Counted from the stretch's first letter, positions 8,477 to 18,703 are shown. The stretch: 64,000 nucleotides of DNA from Chitinophaga sancti (GCF_034424315.1 NZ_CP139972.1:4154001-4218000), one strand, 5' to 3'. Program-made: numbers and translations. Notes: generated by a model from the sequence alone, not told the origin.

Positions 8477-11400
8477 TTAGAAACTTGCATTTAAACTAAA
8501 ACCAATACTACGGGTCGCACCTGTAGAGCCTTCATCGATACCCTGGTTGATCCAGCTTTGACCAACAGTGGTTTCAGGGTCAAGGTTCTTCAATGTTCTG
8601 TAGAAGTAGAACAGGTTTCTACCAATCAATGACAAACGGATATTCTGCATATGCAGTTTCATCGCGGTTCCTCTTGACAGGTTGTAGCTCAGTACAGCCT
8701 CTCTGAATTTGATATAACTGTTTTTCATAACAGCAGGACCATTATAACCGCTGTTATCAGCAGTATAGACTCTGTAATAGTATTCAGCTGCCTGAACGAT
8801 CTTAGTATTGTCAGTACCATCTTTCATCTTACCAGGCAGAATCACACCATCATGATATGTTTTACCATATGGAGCAACTGAATTGTGACCAGGTAGCTGG
8901 GTATAAACACCCTGCGCAGTTACATAATATGGTAAACCACCATGTGCTTCATCTCTGTATTTCAGCGTTGATTCCCACATACCCGCTGCAGTACCATATT
9001 TCTGTGGCATAGACATGATCTCACCACCAAAGCGATAGTCGATAGTCAGATCCAGGGTCAGGGATTTATAGCTGAAAGTATTGGACCAACCACCTACTAC
9101 CTTAGGCAGGATGTTACCAGCTTTCACATATTTTGACTTGTCTACATAATACATACCCAGGTCGTTCACCAGTTTGTTACCCTTTTCATCTGTAGCCAGT
9201 GGATACATATAAAGGTTACCAATAGTCTGACCTTTTTCTGCAACTACTTTCAGGGAGTAGGAGTCACCATTTCTGCTGAATGTAATCTGGTCAACACCGT
9301 CTGCCAGGCTCACAACTTTAGAGTTGTTGAAGGCGAAGTTCATACGGGTATTCCAGTTAGTTTTTGGACGTTTCAGCGGATTAGCACTGAAAGCGATTTC
9401 CAAACCTTTACTGTTCAGTTCACCCACGTTTGTGATACGTGTCAGCGCACCATTGGATGCAGCAGTAGACAAGCGCATCAGCAGGTCTCTTACCTTACTG
9501 TTATATACAGAGATATCTACACCAATTCTATTCTGAAATATTTTGGTTTCAATACCAAACTCCATTTCTGTTTTCTTCTCAGACTTCAGGTTCGCATTAC
9601 CATAAGCATTCTGTGCTGTCAGTACAGGTACAGAACCTGTAGTAGTGGAGAGTGGTTTCTGTGTATACAGGATGTTAGATTCATATGGTGGAGGCGCGTT
9701 ACCTACCATACCATAAGATGCACGGATCTTACCATAGCTCAACCATTTTGGCAATTCAAACGCATCTGTGAAAATGAATGAAGAGTTCACAGAAGGATAG
9801 AAATAAGTGTTGCTGGCAGGAGGCAGTGTAGAAGAAGACTCCTGACGTGCAGTACCTTCCAGGAACAAATAGTTTTTATAGCTAAAGTTAGCAATACCCA
9901 GGAAAGCGTATTTCAGGAGTTTGCTACGTCCTTCAGATGTAGTCTGTGCTGCGTAAGAGTTACTCAGAGAGAACCAGTTAGCAGTTACCAGACCACCATT
10001 CGTTACAGACTGCTGGTCGGTGAAACTTTCCTGACGGCTCTGGAAACCACCGCTGATGCTATAACCGAATACCTTTGTCTGATCATTAGCATAGGTAGCT
10101 AACAGGTCAGTATACACGATAGCATAACGGTTTTTAGTTACCACATACTTACCAGTACTCTGGGTAGTATTGAACGCGATTGGATATTCGTTATATTCTT
10201 TCTCTTCAGTATTGATACTGGTGAAGTCATTACCTACTCTGGCACGCAGTTTCAGACCTTTTGCGAGATCAACGTTCAGGGTAACACTGGATAATAAACG
10301 GTCCTGGTTTTCAACTTCATTATTCTTTAGCTGATACCACAGGAAGTTCAGCAGTTCCGGACGGATGTTGAACACCAACGCTTCATCCGGATTGAGCTGG
10401 GTATTATCATAAGGCACCCATTTGTAACCTTTACTTGTTTTGTACTTATCGAATACCACCGCCATATCTTCTGCACGGCTAAAGAAACCATCGAATGAAT
10501 CGAAGAGACGGTTCATCAGTCGGGCTCTGTTTGTTACAGTTGTATTCACATAACCACCCACCACATCTAAGCTCACTTTGCTATGCAGCTTGATAGTACT
10601 ATTCAGGTTGAAGGTATTTTTACCTTGCTTGGTTCCAATCTGGATACCTTTATAATCACTACGTGTATAAGAGAAACGATAATTTGCTTTTTCGTTCATA
10701 TTCGAAAGGGATACATTCAAACTTGAATTGTATCCCTTCTGAAACATTTGTTTATAGTTGTTTGGCTGGGGTGAAAATGGGTGCATAGAGCCATCCCACC
10801 AAGGCACCATCTGACCATCCATCTTAGGACCAAACTGGCCCCATGCTCTGAAGTAAGGTCGGAGAGTTCCATCATTACCATACTTTACCCAACCATCTTC
10901 AGTTGAACCATTCGAAACGTTCAATGCTCTATAGTAACCCGGGCCATAAGTGTTTTGATATTGAGGTTGGTTAGCGATGTTTTCCCGTGTAGTCGAGTAG
11001 TTTACATCTACACCAAGGCCTCTGCCTTTCTGACCTTTCTTGGTAGTGATTACCACCACACCACTTGATGCATCAGAACCATACAAGGCTGTCGCACTCG
11101 CGCCTTTCAATACAGTCAGGTTTTCGATATCAGCAGGGTTGATATCAAGAATACCATTACCACGGATACGTGGATCATCCCAATAACCACCGTTGTTACC
11201 ACCTACACCACCGGATTCGTTATTGTTTCGGATCTGCACACCGTCTACCACATACAGTGGCTGGGTGCTATAGTTCAGTGAGTTTACACCACGGATCTGG
11301 ATGTTAACGGCACTGGTAGCACCACCCGGAGCAGTAGTGATTTTCACACCTGCCGCCTTACCATATAAGGCGGAAGCAAAGTTGGTGTTACCAGCAGCGT

Positions 11401-12103
11401 TAATTTGCTCAGATGTAATGGTAGATACCGCGTAACCGAGGGCTTTTTCTTCCCTCTTGATACCCAGCGCCGTTACTACAAACTCGTTGATCATTTTGTC
11501 TGCAGGCTGCAATGTGATAGTCAGCGCAGTCTTTCCATTCACAGGAACTTCCTGTGTTTTGAAACCTACGTATGATACCACGAGAATTGCATCGTCAGGC
11601 ACGCTTAACGTAAAACCACCATTTTCATCTGTAGCTACCCCATCCGAAGTTCCTTTGATTTTCACTGAAGCTCCGATCAGCGCTTCACCTGTTTGATCCA
11701 ATACCTTACCAGTGATTTTCACAGTCGTGATCCTCTCACCTCTAGGCACTATCACAATCAGATTGTTCGCCAGCTCCTGATAGGTATAACCTGAATTATC
11801 CAGGATCATATCCATCACAGTGTTGATCTGAGCATCTTTCACATTAATATCCACTTTGCTTTTGTTAGGGATATTTCTGTTGCTGAACATAAAGCGGTAA
11901 TCGCTCTGGTGTTCGATAATAGAAAGCACCTCCTTAAATTCTACAGAGCGGAGGTTCAGTGTAATCGTTTTTGAGGATAGAACATTTGCAACTACATGCA
12001 GATTCAGGAATAGGATGAACCCTAACGTTAGTTGTAAAATCAGCAATGGCCTTAAAAGCCCGTAAGGGATCTTGACGCCCCTGGGGCGTACATAAAAACT
12101 CAT
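8477..12103 (-). CDS. SusC-type TonB-dependent transducer/transporter with STN domain (1208 aa)
   Basis: After a signal/anchor segment (about 15-45) there is an STN domain (LRSVEFKEVLSIIEHQSDYR to NNLIVIVPRG, about 50-125), a carboxypeptidase-D-like domain (ITGKVLDQTGEALIGASVKIKG, about 128-215), a plug with GASATALYGSDASSGVVVITTKKG, and a 22-strand-type barrel ending IGFSLNASF. In this family an STN domain contacts a FecR anti-sigma factor in the periplasm. A FecR gene and an ECF sigma gene lie immediately upstream on the same strand, so ligand binding probably induces this operon. The 293-bp gap to FecR has no obvious terminator and no exact -7 motif that I could find. Confidence 0.95.
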   Translation of the reverse strand: MSFYVRPRGVKIPYGLLRPLLILQLTLGFILFLNLHVVANVLSSKTITLNLRSVEFKEVLSIIEHQSDYRFMFSNRNIPNKSKVDINVKDAQINTVMDMILDNSGYTYQELANNLIVIVPRGERITTVKITGKVLDQTGEALIGASVKIKGTSDGVATDENGGFTLSVPDDAILVVSYVGFKTQEVPVNGKTALTITLQPADKMINEFVVTALGIKREEKALGYAVSTITSEQINAAGNTNFASALYGKAAGVKITTAPGGATSAVNIQIRGVNSLNYSTQPLYVVDGVQIRNNNESGGVGGNNGGYWDDPRIRGNGILDINPADIENLTVLKGASATALYGSDASSGVVVITTKKGQKGRGLGVDVNYSTTRENIANQPQYQNTYGPGYYRALNVSNGSTEDGWVKYGNDGTLRPYFRAWGQFGPKMDGQMVPWWDGSMHPFSPQPNNYKQMFQKGYNSSLNVSLSNMNEKANYRFSYTRSDYKGIQIGTKQGKNTFNLNSTIKLHSKVSLDVVGGYVNTTVTNRARLMNRLFDSFDGFFSRAEDMAVVFDKYKTSKGYKWVPYDNTQLNPDEALVFNIRPELLNFLWYQLKNNEVENQDRLLSSVTLNVDLAKGLKLRARVGNDFTSINTEEKEYNEYPIAFNTTQSTGKYVVTKNRYAIVYTDLLATYANDQTKVFGYSISGGFQSRQESFTDQQSVTNGGLVTANWFSLSNSYAAQTTSEGRSKLLKYAFLGIANFSYKNYLFLEGTARQESSSTLPPASNTYFYPSVNSSFIFTDAFELPKWLSYGKIRASYGMVGNAPPPYESNILYTQKPLSTTTGSVPVLTAQNAYGNANLKSEKKTEMEFGIETKIFQNRIGVDISVYNSKVRDLLMRLSTAASNGALTRITNVGELNSKGLEIAFSANPLKRPKTNWNTRMNFAFNNSKVVSLADGVDQITFSRNGDSYSLKVVAEKGQTIGNLYMYPLATDEKGNKLVNDLGMYYVDKSKYVKAGNILPKVVGGWSNTFSYKSLTLDLTIDYRFGGEIMSMPQKYGTAAGMWESTLKYRDEAHGGLPYYVTAQGVYTQLPGHNSVAPYGKTYHDGVILPGKMKDGTDNTKIVQAAEYYYRVYTADNSGYNGPAVMKNSYIKFREAVLSYNLSRGTAMKLHMQNIRLSLIGRNLFYFYRTLKNLDPETTVGQSWINQGIDEGSTGATRSIGFSLNASF

Positions 12104-12396
12104 AACTTAGATGTTAAAGGTGATAAAAGTGTTAAAACGGCAGTACTCGTGCGAAAAGGCCTGCTATTTTATTGGAATAAGTCATCTTTCAGCGGGGAAT
12201 ATTTAAATGATCCCCGCATTTATTCAGTAGTAATCGCTTTCTTTTCCCATAGACAAAATTTTAGTTGTTTTACTTTGTTTCTGGTGAAATGAAAGTGCGA
12301 TTCCATAGGTATTATACATCATAGGCATCGGCATAGGGTCCTCATCTCACCTTTCACTACTTATGAAAGGAATTTCTTGATTTACCTGGTTGTTCT

Positions 12397-13467
12397 TTAA
12401 TATATTACGATTGTTGAATCTTCAATTTTATAATTGAAGTTCTCCGTCAGGTGCAATGCATTCAGTGCTTCTGCAATCGTCTCCCCTTCTAAAACACCTG
12501 TAAACCTTAACTGTCTGTAACCTACCCTGTTAAAGTGAATACTGATATTATACCAGCGCTCCATTCTCTTAGCCAGTGTTCCAAAATCTTCATCCTGAAA
12601 TACCAGTTTGTTTTGTAACCAGCTGGTTTCCATTACTACCGATGAATCCTTTTTGTCATTCAGGTAAGTCATGGATGTTACGCTGGGTACACTCGGTACA
12701 TTAGGTGTTAAATCTCTTATGCTGACAGCTTTCCTCTTTGTGGAGTCAAAGTTTGTCAGCACCAGCTTCTGAGAAGGCTTTAAAATTATTTTCTCAGATG
12801 GATTGTCAGTCACGGTAACCTCTATCGCCCCTTTAATCAGTGTAGCTTCAGAAGAAGCATCGTCCGGATAAGATTTTACGTTGAAAGCAGTACCCAATAC
12901 CTTGATATCCATTTTGGAAGTATGGATGATAAAAGGTTTTTGTGGATCCGCATGAACATCAAAGAACGCCTCCCCTGTCAGGTATACTTCCCTGTTTTTA
13001 CTTGCAAAGTCTTTACTGTATTCTAGTTTACTGTCCGCATTAAGTGTAACTCTCGTACCATCCTCCATGATAAAAGTGGATTTCTGCCCTTTGGCAGTCA
13101 CCTTTTGCATCATGACATCACGCATATATATATAATATGTAGCCCCCGCAGAAATAAGAAGTGCCAGAGATGCTGCTGCCGCCATCCAGCGTACACGACC
13201 TGTTTTATGTACTGGCTTCATCTGCCGTTGCATGACTGGTGTACCTGCTTCATTTTCCAGCTCATTGATCTTCATCTGCACATTTTCAAAAAGCCTGCGC
13301 CCGTCTATATAGTCAGTGTGATTCTGCGCCCAATAGGTACGGAACATGTCATACTGCCTTGCTGAGACAGTATCCTCACGCATTATATTTTGTAGTTCCT
13401 GGCCTTCTTGAGGTGTGATGTCACCAACCAGGTCCTTTATAACCATTTCAAAAAAACGATCGCTCAT
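12397..13467 (-). CDS. FecR-family anti-sigma factor
   Basis: Inner-membrane anti-sigma factor. The N-terminal cytosolic part (MSDRFFEMVIKDLVGDITPQ) has the look of FecR sigma-binding regions. A single membrane helix follows (AAASLALLISAGATYYIYM), then the FecR domain (KGQKSTFIMEDGTRVTLNADSKLEYSKD, GEAFFDVHADPQKPFIIHT, VLGTAFNVKSYPDD), then a C-terminal DUF4974-like/STN-like domain (WYNISIHFNRVGYRQLRFTGVLEGETIAEALNAL). The frame extends to an ATG at 13548, adding 27 basic, hydrophobic residues that do not resemble family members, so 13467 is preferred. It follows the sigma gene and presumably restrains that sigma factor until the STN-bearing SusC is occupied. Confidence 0.9.
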   Translation of the reverse strand: MSDRFFEMVIKDLVGDITPQEGQELQNIMREDTVSARQYDMFRTYWAQNHTDYIDGRRLFENVQMKINELENEAGTPVMQRQMKPVHKTGRVRWMAAAASLALLISAGATYYIYMRDVMMQKVTAKGQKSTFIMEDGTRVTLNADSKLEYSKDFASKNREVYLTGEAFFDVHADPQKPFIIHTSKMDIKVLGTAFNVKSYPDDASSEATLIKGAIEVTVTDNPSEKIILKPSQKLVLTNFDSTKRKAVSIRDLTPNVPSVPSVTSMTYLNDKKDSSVVMETSWLQNKLVFQDEDFGTLAKRMERWYNISIHFNRVGYRQLRFTGVLEGETIAEALNALHLTENFNYKIEDSTIVIY

Positions 13468-13561
13468 TGTCCGTTGGAATAACCCTTTGTATATAGGACA
13501 ATTTTTTAATGGTAATATGCGTACAAGCTTTAAAAAAAATTTTAACATATATCTCCAAGTC

Positions 13562-14191
13562 CTAATTACCCATAAATATGAATAAAACTAATATAGTACT
13601 AATAAGATTGTCTGTCGCCTGCCTGTTTGTCTTCTTCAAATAAGGATCCATCGCCTTACTCATCTTCTTCATAGCCCGGAGCATCTGTGTATGTACAGTA
13701 CGATGAGAAATATTGAGAATCTCAGCTACCTCCTTGTATTTCATACCGTTTTCCTTGATGAGCCGAAATATAATTCCACATTGCCGTGGTAGTGTTCCTA
13801 TTGCCTGATCCATTTTGAAAATCAACTCCTTCTTCTCCAGTTCCATCTCCGGCGAGGCCTCATTTATCAGAATTCCCCCACCATCATGGTCCTCAATGTT
13901 TACAACCTGTATACTGGAAAAGCGTTTATTGTAATTCAACGCCTGGTTTTTTACCGCAATAAAAAGATAGGTTTCCGGCTTCTCAACTACCTGCATCTGC
14001 ACCCTATCCATCCAGCATTTTACAAAAACATCAGAAACTATTTCCTCAGCAACTTGCTGATAATGAACGTACAGTGTGCAGAATTTTATGAGGCGAGGGT
14101 TTAATTCGTGAAATAAAACCTCAAATGACCGGGCGTCGCTCCCTTTTGTGAAACGCTCCCATAGATCATTTATATTAACCTCTTTTTGCAT
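13562..14191 (-). CDS. ECF-type RNA polymerase sigma factor (209 aa)
   Basis: Sigma-70 family ECF factor of the Bacteroidota SusC/FecR-linked type. Region 2 is visible around FEVLFHELNPRLIKFCTLYV and VAEEIVSDVFVKCWMDR (about 22-65). Region 4 is LPRQCGIIFRLIKENGMKYKEVAEILNISHRTVHTQMLRAMKKM (about 132-178), with the helix-turn-helix in VAEILNISHRTVHTQML. The C-terminus ends in a hydrophobic stretch, ISTILVLFIFMGN, that is unusual for a soluble sigma factor but seen in some members. It is the first gene of the sigma-FecR-SusC-SusD set, whose SusC promoter it is expected to recognise. Confidence 0.93.
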   Translation of the reverse strand: MQKEVNINDLWERFTKGSDARSFEVLFHELNPRLIKFCTLYVHYQQVAEEIVSDVFVKCWMDRVQMQVVEKPETYLFIAVKNQALNYNKRFSSIQVVNIEDHDGGGILINEASPEMELEKKELIFKMDQAIGTLPRQCGIIFRLIKENGMKYKEVAEILNISHRTVHTQMLRAMKKMSKAMDPYLKKTNRQATDNLISTILVLFIFMGN

Positions 14192-14335
14192 TCTAACTTT
14201 TCATTATATTTCAGACAGCAATGTAGTAAAAGTATATGGCAAATAAAAATAATAAATCTTTCTGAATTAATTATTTATAATATATATTAATACCGATACA
14301 TTAATATTTACAGGTATCAAATTGACATAAAAAAA

Positions 14336-14374
14336 AGAGAGGGAAGCAGCCCGACCCGGACTACTTCCCTCTCT
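14336..14374 (-). terminator. Terminator downstream of ferritin
   Basis: The stem AGAGAGGGAAG/CTTCCCTCTCT (14336-14346 with 14364-14374) extends inward by CCG/CGG, and an A-run on its left becomes a T-run on the minus strand. It sits 25 bp past the ferritin stop and upstream of the sigma gene. Confidence 0.85.
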
Positions 14375-14398
14375 CTGTATCAATGAGTTATACTCTTA

Positions 14399-14896
14399 TT
14401 ATTCCTGCTCCATCGTCATAATGTCACGATCGAACAAATAAAGACCAGATTTGTCGTCTCCAATCAGCTCCAGTTTATCATTACACTCACGTGCCAGTCT
14501 TTCCTCTTCAATCTGCTCATTTACATACCATTGCAGGAAATTGTGCGTAGCATAATCCTTCTCCTGTAATGAGATATCCACCAGCTCATTAATCCCCTCA
14601 CTCACTTTCACTTCATGCGCAAACAGCTCTTCAAAAGCCTTTTTCAGGGAAGGAAACGTGAGAACCGGCTGAGCCAATGCAGGTACAATGGCAAAACCTC
14701 CGCGCTCATTTATATAATGGATCAGTTTCAGCATATGCATTCTCTCCTCGTCACTGTGCTTAAAGAAGAATTTTGTAACTCCTTTCAGACCTGGCTGAAT
14801 GTCTGCCCAGCTACCCATAGCGAGGTAAGCCTGTGACGACTGCGCCTCCATTAATACCTGCTTATTCAGCGCTTCCTGCATTCTTTGTGACAACAT
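14399..14896 (-). CDS. ftnA: Non-heme ferritin (165 aa)
   Basis: Cytosolic iron-storage ferritin of the bacterial FtnA type. Ferroxidase-site residues are visible: Glu17 and Tyr24 (VLMEAQSSQAYLAMGSW), the Glu51-x-x-His54 pair in HSDEERMHMLKLI, an acidic residue near 94 (FAHEVKVSEG), and the QIEEERLARE segment. There is no heme-coordinating bacterioferritin Met pattern. Length is standard. It is followed by its own terminator and preceded by a cupin gene 31 bp upstream. Iron storage fits the strong heme-uptake capacity elsewhere in the window, but no shared regulatory motif was seen here. Confidence 0.93.
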   Translation of the reverse strand: MLSQRMQEALNKQVLMEAQSSQAYLAMGSWADIQPGLKGVTKFFFKHSDEERMHMLKLIHYINERGGFAIVPALAQPVLTFPSLKKAFEELFAHEVKVSEGINELVDISLQEKDYATHNFLQWYVNEQIEEERLARECNDKLELIGDDKSGLYLFDRDIMTMEQE

Positions 14897-14927
14897 AAAT
14901 ATTCGCTTTTAGGTGATAAACAATTGA

Positions 14928-15272
14928 TTATCTAAGTAAAAAATCTTCTCTCATGGGATTAAACACATCTATCAATACCCCCTCTTCCAGGCAAACTACC
15001 CCGTGCACCGCCTCAGAAGGTACTGAAAAGACATCTCCTGTTTGTAATATTTTCTTGTGCCCGGCAATCTCTACCTCAAACCTTCCTTTTTCCACATAAG
15101 ACATCTGTAAATGTGGATGCGCGTGTAATGTGCCAATGGCACCAGTCTCGAAAGCAACTTTCACGATCATTAGCTGTTCACTGTAGGCCATGACCTTCCG
15201 CTTTACGCCGGGATCGGTTGGTTGCCATGCAATATCAGCATCTAATTTATAGAAAACAGACAGGTCCGCCAT
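14928..15272 (-). CDS. Small cupin-domain protein (114 aa)
   Basis: Single-domain beta-barrel cupin. The first cupin motif is seen in GTLHAHPHLQMSYVEKGRFEVEIAG (two His, Glu and the conserved Gly) and the second in GDVFSVPSEAVHGVVCLEEG. Such proteins resemble the N-terminal sensor of pectin-degradation regulators (KdgF-like) and small metal-binding isomerases. KdgF-like proteins open unsaturated uronates, but this assignment is only suggestive. It lies 31 bp before ferritin and may share a transcript with it. No signal peptide. Confidence 0.75.
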   Translation of the reverse strand: MADLSVFYKLDADIAWQPTDPGVKRKVMAYSEQLMIVKVAFETGAIGTLHAHPHLQMSYVEKGRFEVEIAGHKKILQTGDVFSVPSEAVHGVVCLEEGVLIDVFNPMREDFLLR

Positions 15273-15342
15273 TTGTTGTTAGTTGAGAAATGTTAATATT
15301 TCTAATTTAACGAAAATTCTCCAACCCCCACAAGGCTCTAAC

Positions 15343-15378
15343 AAAAAGCCACTTCCGCCTTCGGCAAAAGTGGCTTTT
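15343..15378 (-). terminator. Terminator of the MFS sugar-porter gene
   Basis: The stem AAAAGCCACTT/AAGTGGCTTTT (15344-15354 with 15368-15378) has a nested GCC/GGC turn, 20 bp after the MFS stop codon. Confidence 0.85.
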
Positions 15379-15397
15379 AACTGACTTTATTTGATGA

Positions 15398-16714
15398 CTA
15401 TTTTATTCCCAGCTCTTTTTGAATCTGTTCCAATGACTTACCCTTTGTCTCAGGCATCATCTTCAGAATAAATACCAACTGCAACAACATCATTCCACTA
15501 TAGAACACAAATGAATAAAACCCGCCATTCGCACTACCTTCTACGATAATAGGGAATGTCCAGGAGATAATCGCCGCCATGATCCAGTGTGTAAAACTAC
15601 CCAGTGAACCGCCCTGTGAACGCACTGAATTGGGGAAGATCTCTGAAATAAATACCCAGATCACCGCTCCCTGGGAGAATGCAAAGAAGGCAATAAACCC
15701 AATCAGGTAGATCAACACATTACTGTTCGCTGCATGCGCATCCTTAAATGCATATGCCGTCAGGCCCAGGAACACGATCATGCCCACTGAACCAATTAAC
15801 ATCAGCGTCTTACGACCAAATTTGTCAATCACCGTCATCGCCAGTAAAGTGAACAGGAGATTCGCAGCACCAATATATACCGGCTGCAAATAAGCCTTGG
15901 TCTGATCAAATCCCGCCATCTCGAAAATACGCGGTGCATAATACAGGATCGCATTAATACCGGAAAGCTGATTGAACATCGCCAGTAACACCGCATACAT
16001 CACAGGTTTCATATACCTGCCCTGGAACAGTTTTTCCTGGTGTGACTGCACAGATTCTTTAATAGACTGGATCGCACCGTTAACATCAGTTTCCTTCAAA
16101 CGATTCAGAATAGGAACTGCTTCTGCCTCACGGTTATTCAGGATCAGCCAGCGGGGGCTTTCAGGAATAGTGCGAAGTAAAATCCAGAACAGTGCAGAAG
16201 GTATCACCATAATACCCAGCATGTAGCGCCATGCATGATCACCTAAACCCACAAACAGGAAATTGGTCAGGTAAGCGATAAAGATACCCGCCACAATGTT
16301 CAGCTGGAACATACCTGCCAGCCGGCCTCTGAGATTTGCCGGTGCTATTTCGGAAATATACATTGGCCCTACTACTGAGGAGGCACCTACTGCAAACCCG
16401 CTGGTAAAACGGAAGAATACAAATAAGATCCAGGCAGATACAGAAGCACAGCCAATAGATGAAATCACGAAAATAACGGCAATGGTTAAAAGAATTTTTT
16501 TACGGCCGAGAATGCGGGCTGGTCTACCCACTATCAGCGAACCCAGGACTGTGCCGATCAGGCTGGCGGCCACCGTGAAGCCATGCCAGAATGAATCAAG
16601 TGCCCATAATTGTTGGATGGTTTTTTCCGCGCCTGAAATAACGGCTGTTTCAAAGCCGAATAGAAAGCCGCCCAGGGCAGCGATCAGGGCGATACGTACA
16701 GGATAAGAAAGCAT
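15398..16714 (-). CDS. Sugar-porter family MFS transporter (438 aa)
   Basis: Twelve-helix major facilitator of the sugar porter (XylE/GLUT-like) family, expected to import a monosaccharide with protons. Family signatures are in order: GFLFGFETAVISGAEKT at TM1, GRPARILGRKKIL in the TM2-3 loop, RFTSGFAVGASSVVGPMYISEIAP at TM4-5, PESPRWLILNNR at the end of TM6, QLSGINAILYYAPRIFEMAGF at TM7, DKFGRKTLML in the TM8-9 loop, and PETKGKSLEQIQKELG at the C-terminus. Length is normal. Its position beside two aldo/keto reductases and glycosidase genes suggests it takes up a released sugar; which one is unknown. A near-consensus -7 element (TACATTTA, 16742-16749) lies about 28 bp upstream. Confidence 0.93.
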   Translation of the reverse strand: MLSYPVRIALIAALGGFLFGFETAVISGAEKTIQQLWALDSFWHGFTVAASLIGTVLGSLIVGRPARILGRKKILLTIAVIFVISSIGCASVSAWILFVFFRFTSGFAVGASSVVGPMYISEIAPANLRGRLAGMFQLNIVAGIFIAYLTNFLFVGLGDHAWRYMLGIMVIPSALFWILLRTIPESPRWLILNNREAEAVPILNRLKETDVNGAIQSIKESVQSHQEKLFQGRYMKPVMYAVLLAMFNQLSGINAILYYAPRIFEMAGFDQTKAYLQPVYIGAANLLFTLLAMTVIDKFGRKTLMLIGSVGMIVFLGLTAYAFKDAHAANSNVLIYLIGFIAFFAFSQGAVIWVFISEIFPNSVRSQGGSLGSFTHWIMAAIISWTFPIIVEGSANGGFYSFVFYSGMMLLQLVFILKMMPETKGKSLEQIQKELGIK

Positions 16715-16778
16715 ATTGACTGAGTAACGTGGTTAAAAAAATAAATGTAATATGCTTTTTTGATTTTTTCTTTATAAA

Positions 16779-16816
16779 AAACTGATCCTCAAACCAAGGG
16801 GCCTGAGGATCAGTTT
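16779..16816 (-). terminator. Terminator of the aldo/keto reductase pair
   Basis: A 13-bp stem, AAACTGATCCTCA/TGAGGATCAGTTT (16779-16791 with 16804-16816), has an A-rich left flank that gives T on the minus strand, 20 bp after the stop of the second reductase. Confidence 0.9.
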
Positions 16817-16836
16817 AAAATGGCCTGCGGCCAACT

Positions 16837-17667
16837 TTATTTTGACAAAATTTCAAATTCTTCATCTGTCAGTTTCACATCCGCTGCTTTCAGATTTTCT
16901 TCCAGATGCGCCACTGACTTGGTTCCCGGAATCAGGAGGATATTATCTGCCCGCTTCAGCAACCATGCCAGCGCAATCTGCGCAGTCGTAGCCTGATGCT
17001 TGTCAGCAATCTCCTTGATCTTATTCGCCAATTTACCCGGACCAGATGCCAGCGGGTACCAGGGAATAAATGCCAGGTGCTGCTCAGTGGTATAATCCAA
17101 CACCGATTCCCATTTCCTTTCACCCAGGTTATACAGGTTTTGCACGGATACAATAGGTAATAGCTGCTGCACCTGCTTAATCTGGTCTACCGTCACTTCT
17201 GATAAACCTACATACCGGATTTTACCTGCTTTCACCGCTTCAATTACTGGCTGCAACGTCTCTTCCACAGGCGTATTCGGATCTATACGGTGTAACTGCC
17301 ACAAGTCGATAGTATCTACCTTCAGTCGTTTCAGACTACCCTCAATATTTTCCCTGATAAAATCAGGTTTACCATTGGGCACCCATTTATCCGGTCCCGG
17401 ACGTACGAAACCTCCTTTCGTAGCAATGACTACTCCTTGTTTATAAGGATGCAAGGCCTCCGCAATCAGCGTTTCATTCGTATCCGGACCATATGCTTCC
17501 GCTGTATCAATGAAGTTTACCCCACCAGCTACAGCTGCCTGCAATACTTTCTTTGCATTCTCACGGTCATCCACATCTCCAAATACACCTTTACCAGTTA
17601 ATTGCATTGCTCCATAACCAAGACGGTTTATTTCTAATGTTCCTCCGAGCTTAAACGTTGTTGCCAT
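16837..17667 (-). CDS. Aldo/keto reductase (276 aa)
   Basis: NAD(P)H-dependent (beta/alpha)8 oxidoreductase. The catalytic tetrad is visible: Asp and Tyr in FIDTAEAYGPD, Lys in VVIATKGGF, and His in WQLHRIDP. The cofactor-binding C-terminal region LLIPGTKSVAHLEENLKAADVKLT is present. Length is slightly short for the family (usually 280-330) but complete. It follows a second reductase by 21 bp and the two share a terminator, so they form an operon. Substrates cannot be told from sequence; sugar aldehydes or methylglyoxal-like carbonyls are family-typical. Confidence 0.92.
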   Translation of the reverse strand: MATTFKLGGTLEINRLGYGAMQLTGKGVFGDVDDRENAKKVLQAAVAGGVNFIDTAEAYGPDTNETLIAEALHPYKQGVVIATKGGFVRPGPDKWVPNGKPDFIRENIEGSLKRLKVDTIDLWQLHRIDPNTPVEETLQPVIEAVKAGKIRYVGLSEVTVDQIKQVQQLLPIVSVQNLYNLGERKWESVLDYTTEQHLAFIPWYPLASGPGKLANKIKEIADKHQATTAQIALAWLLKRADNILLIPGTKSVAHLEENLKAADVKLTDEEFEILSK

Positions 17668-17688
17668 TATTTGTGCTTTTTAATTGGG

Positions 17689-18669
17689 TTAATTATTCGC
17701 CATTTTCTCCTGTACTTCCGTATACCTGGCGCCGGTATCCGGATACTTTTTCAATAATGCCTCCAGCGCAGAAAGGTCTGTTGCTGTGAGTTCCAGGTCC
17801 ACTGCCCCTGCATTTTCTTCCAGGTATTTCCGCTTCTTGGTACCTGGAATCGGAATGATGTTTTCACCCTGTGCCAATACCCATGCCAGTGCCAGCTGTG
17901 CAGGACTTGCATTTTTACCGGCAGCTAATTCAGCAAACCCTGCTGCCAGTTTTGCATTGTTCTCCGCAAATTCCTGTTGATAACGGGGAATACCTTTGCG
18001 GAAATCACCTTCAGGCAATGCGCTTACATCCAGGGTATTGGTTACTAAACCCCTGGCCAGTGGACTGAATGGCACAAAAGTGATGCCCAGCTCCCGGCAA
18101 AGCGGCAGTATCTCGTTCTCCACATTACGTGTGAGCAATGAATACTCACTCTGCAAGGCGGTGATAGGATGTACTGCATGGGCTTTACGAATGGAAGCCG
18201 GTGATGCCTCTGAAAGGCCGATATACTTCACCTTCCCTTCTTTCACAAGTTCTGCCATTGCCCCTACCGTGTCCTCAATAGGAACATTGGGATCCACTCT
18301 ATGTGCATAATAAAGGTCAATATGATCTACCTGCAGGCGTTGCAGGCTCTTCTCTACAGCAGTTTTCATATATGCCGGCGAACCATCGAAACCCTGTTTG
18401 CCATGACCCAGCGATTTGAAACCAAACTTGGTAGCAATAAAGATCTTGTCACGATTGGGTACCAATACCTGGGAAATGAGTCGCTCATTCTCCCCATCTC
18501 CGTATACATCCGCAGTATCCCAAAAGTTAATACCCAGTTCAAGTGCGCGATGTAATGTTGCGATAGATTCTTTGTCATCGGGAACACCATATGATTGGCT
18601 CATTCCCATGCAGCCCAGTCCGATTGCAGATAACGATTCTCCTGTAGTGCCTAATTTCCTGTATTTCAT
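17689..18669 (-). CDS. Aldo/keto reductase, AKR13-like (about 326 aa)
   Basis: (Beta/alpha)8 reductase resembling the YajO/AKR13 group: [24 protein letters not shown] start, [14 protein letters not shown] (Asp, Tyr), IFIATKFGF (Lys), [20 protein letters not shown] (His), and [23 protein letters not shown] for cofactor phosphate. The frame is open to 18732, but that upstream start lies inside the terminator hairpin of the GH43 gene and adds an atypical segment, so an ATG at 18669 (or 18675, two codons earlier) is chosen. It forms an operon with the following reductase. Confidence 0.9.
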   Translation of the reverse strand: MKYRKLGTTGESLSAIGLGCMGMSQSYGVPDDKESIATLHRALELGINFWDTADVYGDGENERLISQVLVPNRDKIFIATKFGFKSLGHGKQGFDGSPAYMKTAVEKSLQRLQVDHIDLYYAHRVDPNVPIEDTVGAMAELVKEGKVKYIGLSEASPASIRKAHAVHPITALQSEYSLLTRNVENEILPLCRELGITFVPFSPLARGLVTNTLDVSALPEGDFRKGIPRYQQEFAENNAKLAAGFAELAAGKNASPAQLALAWVLAQGENIIPIPGTKKRKYLEENAGAVDLELTATDLSALEALLKKYPDTGARYTEVQEKMANN

Positions 18670-18703
18670 TGTCATTAAATTTGGAGTTATACAAAATAAA
18701 AGC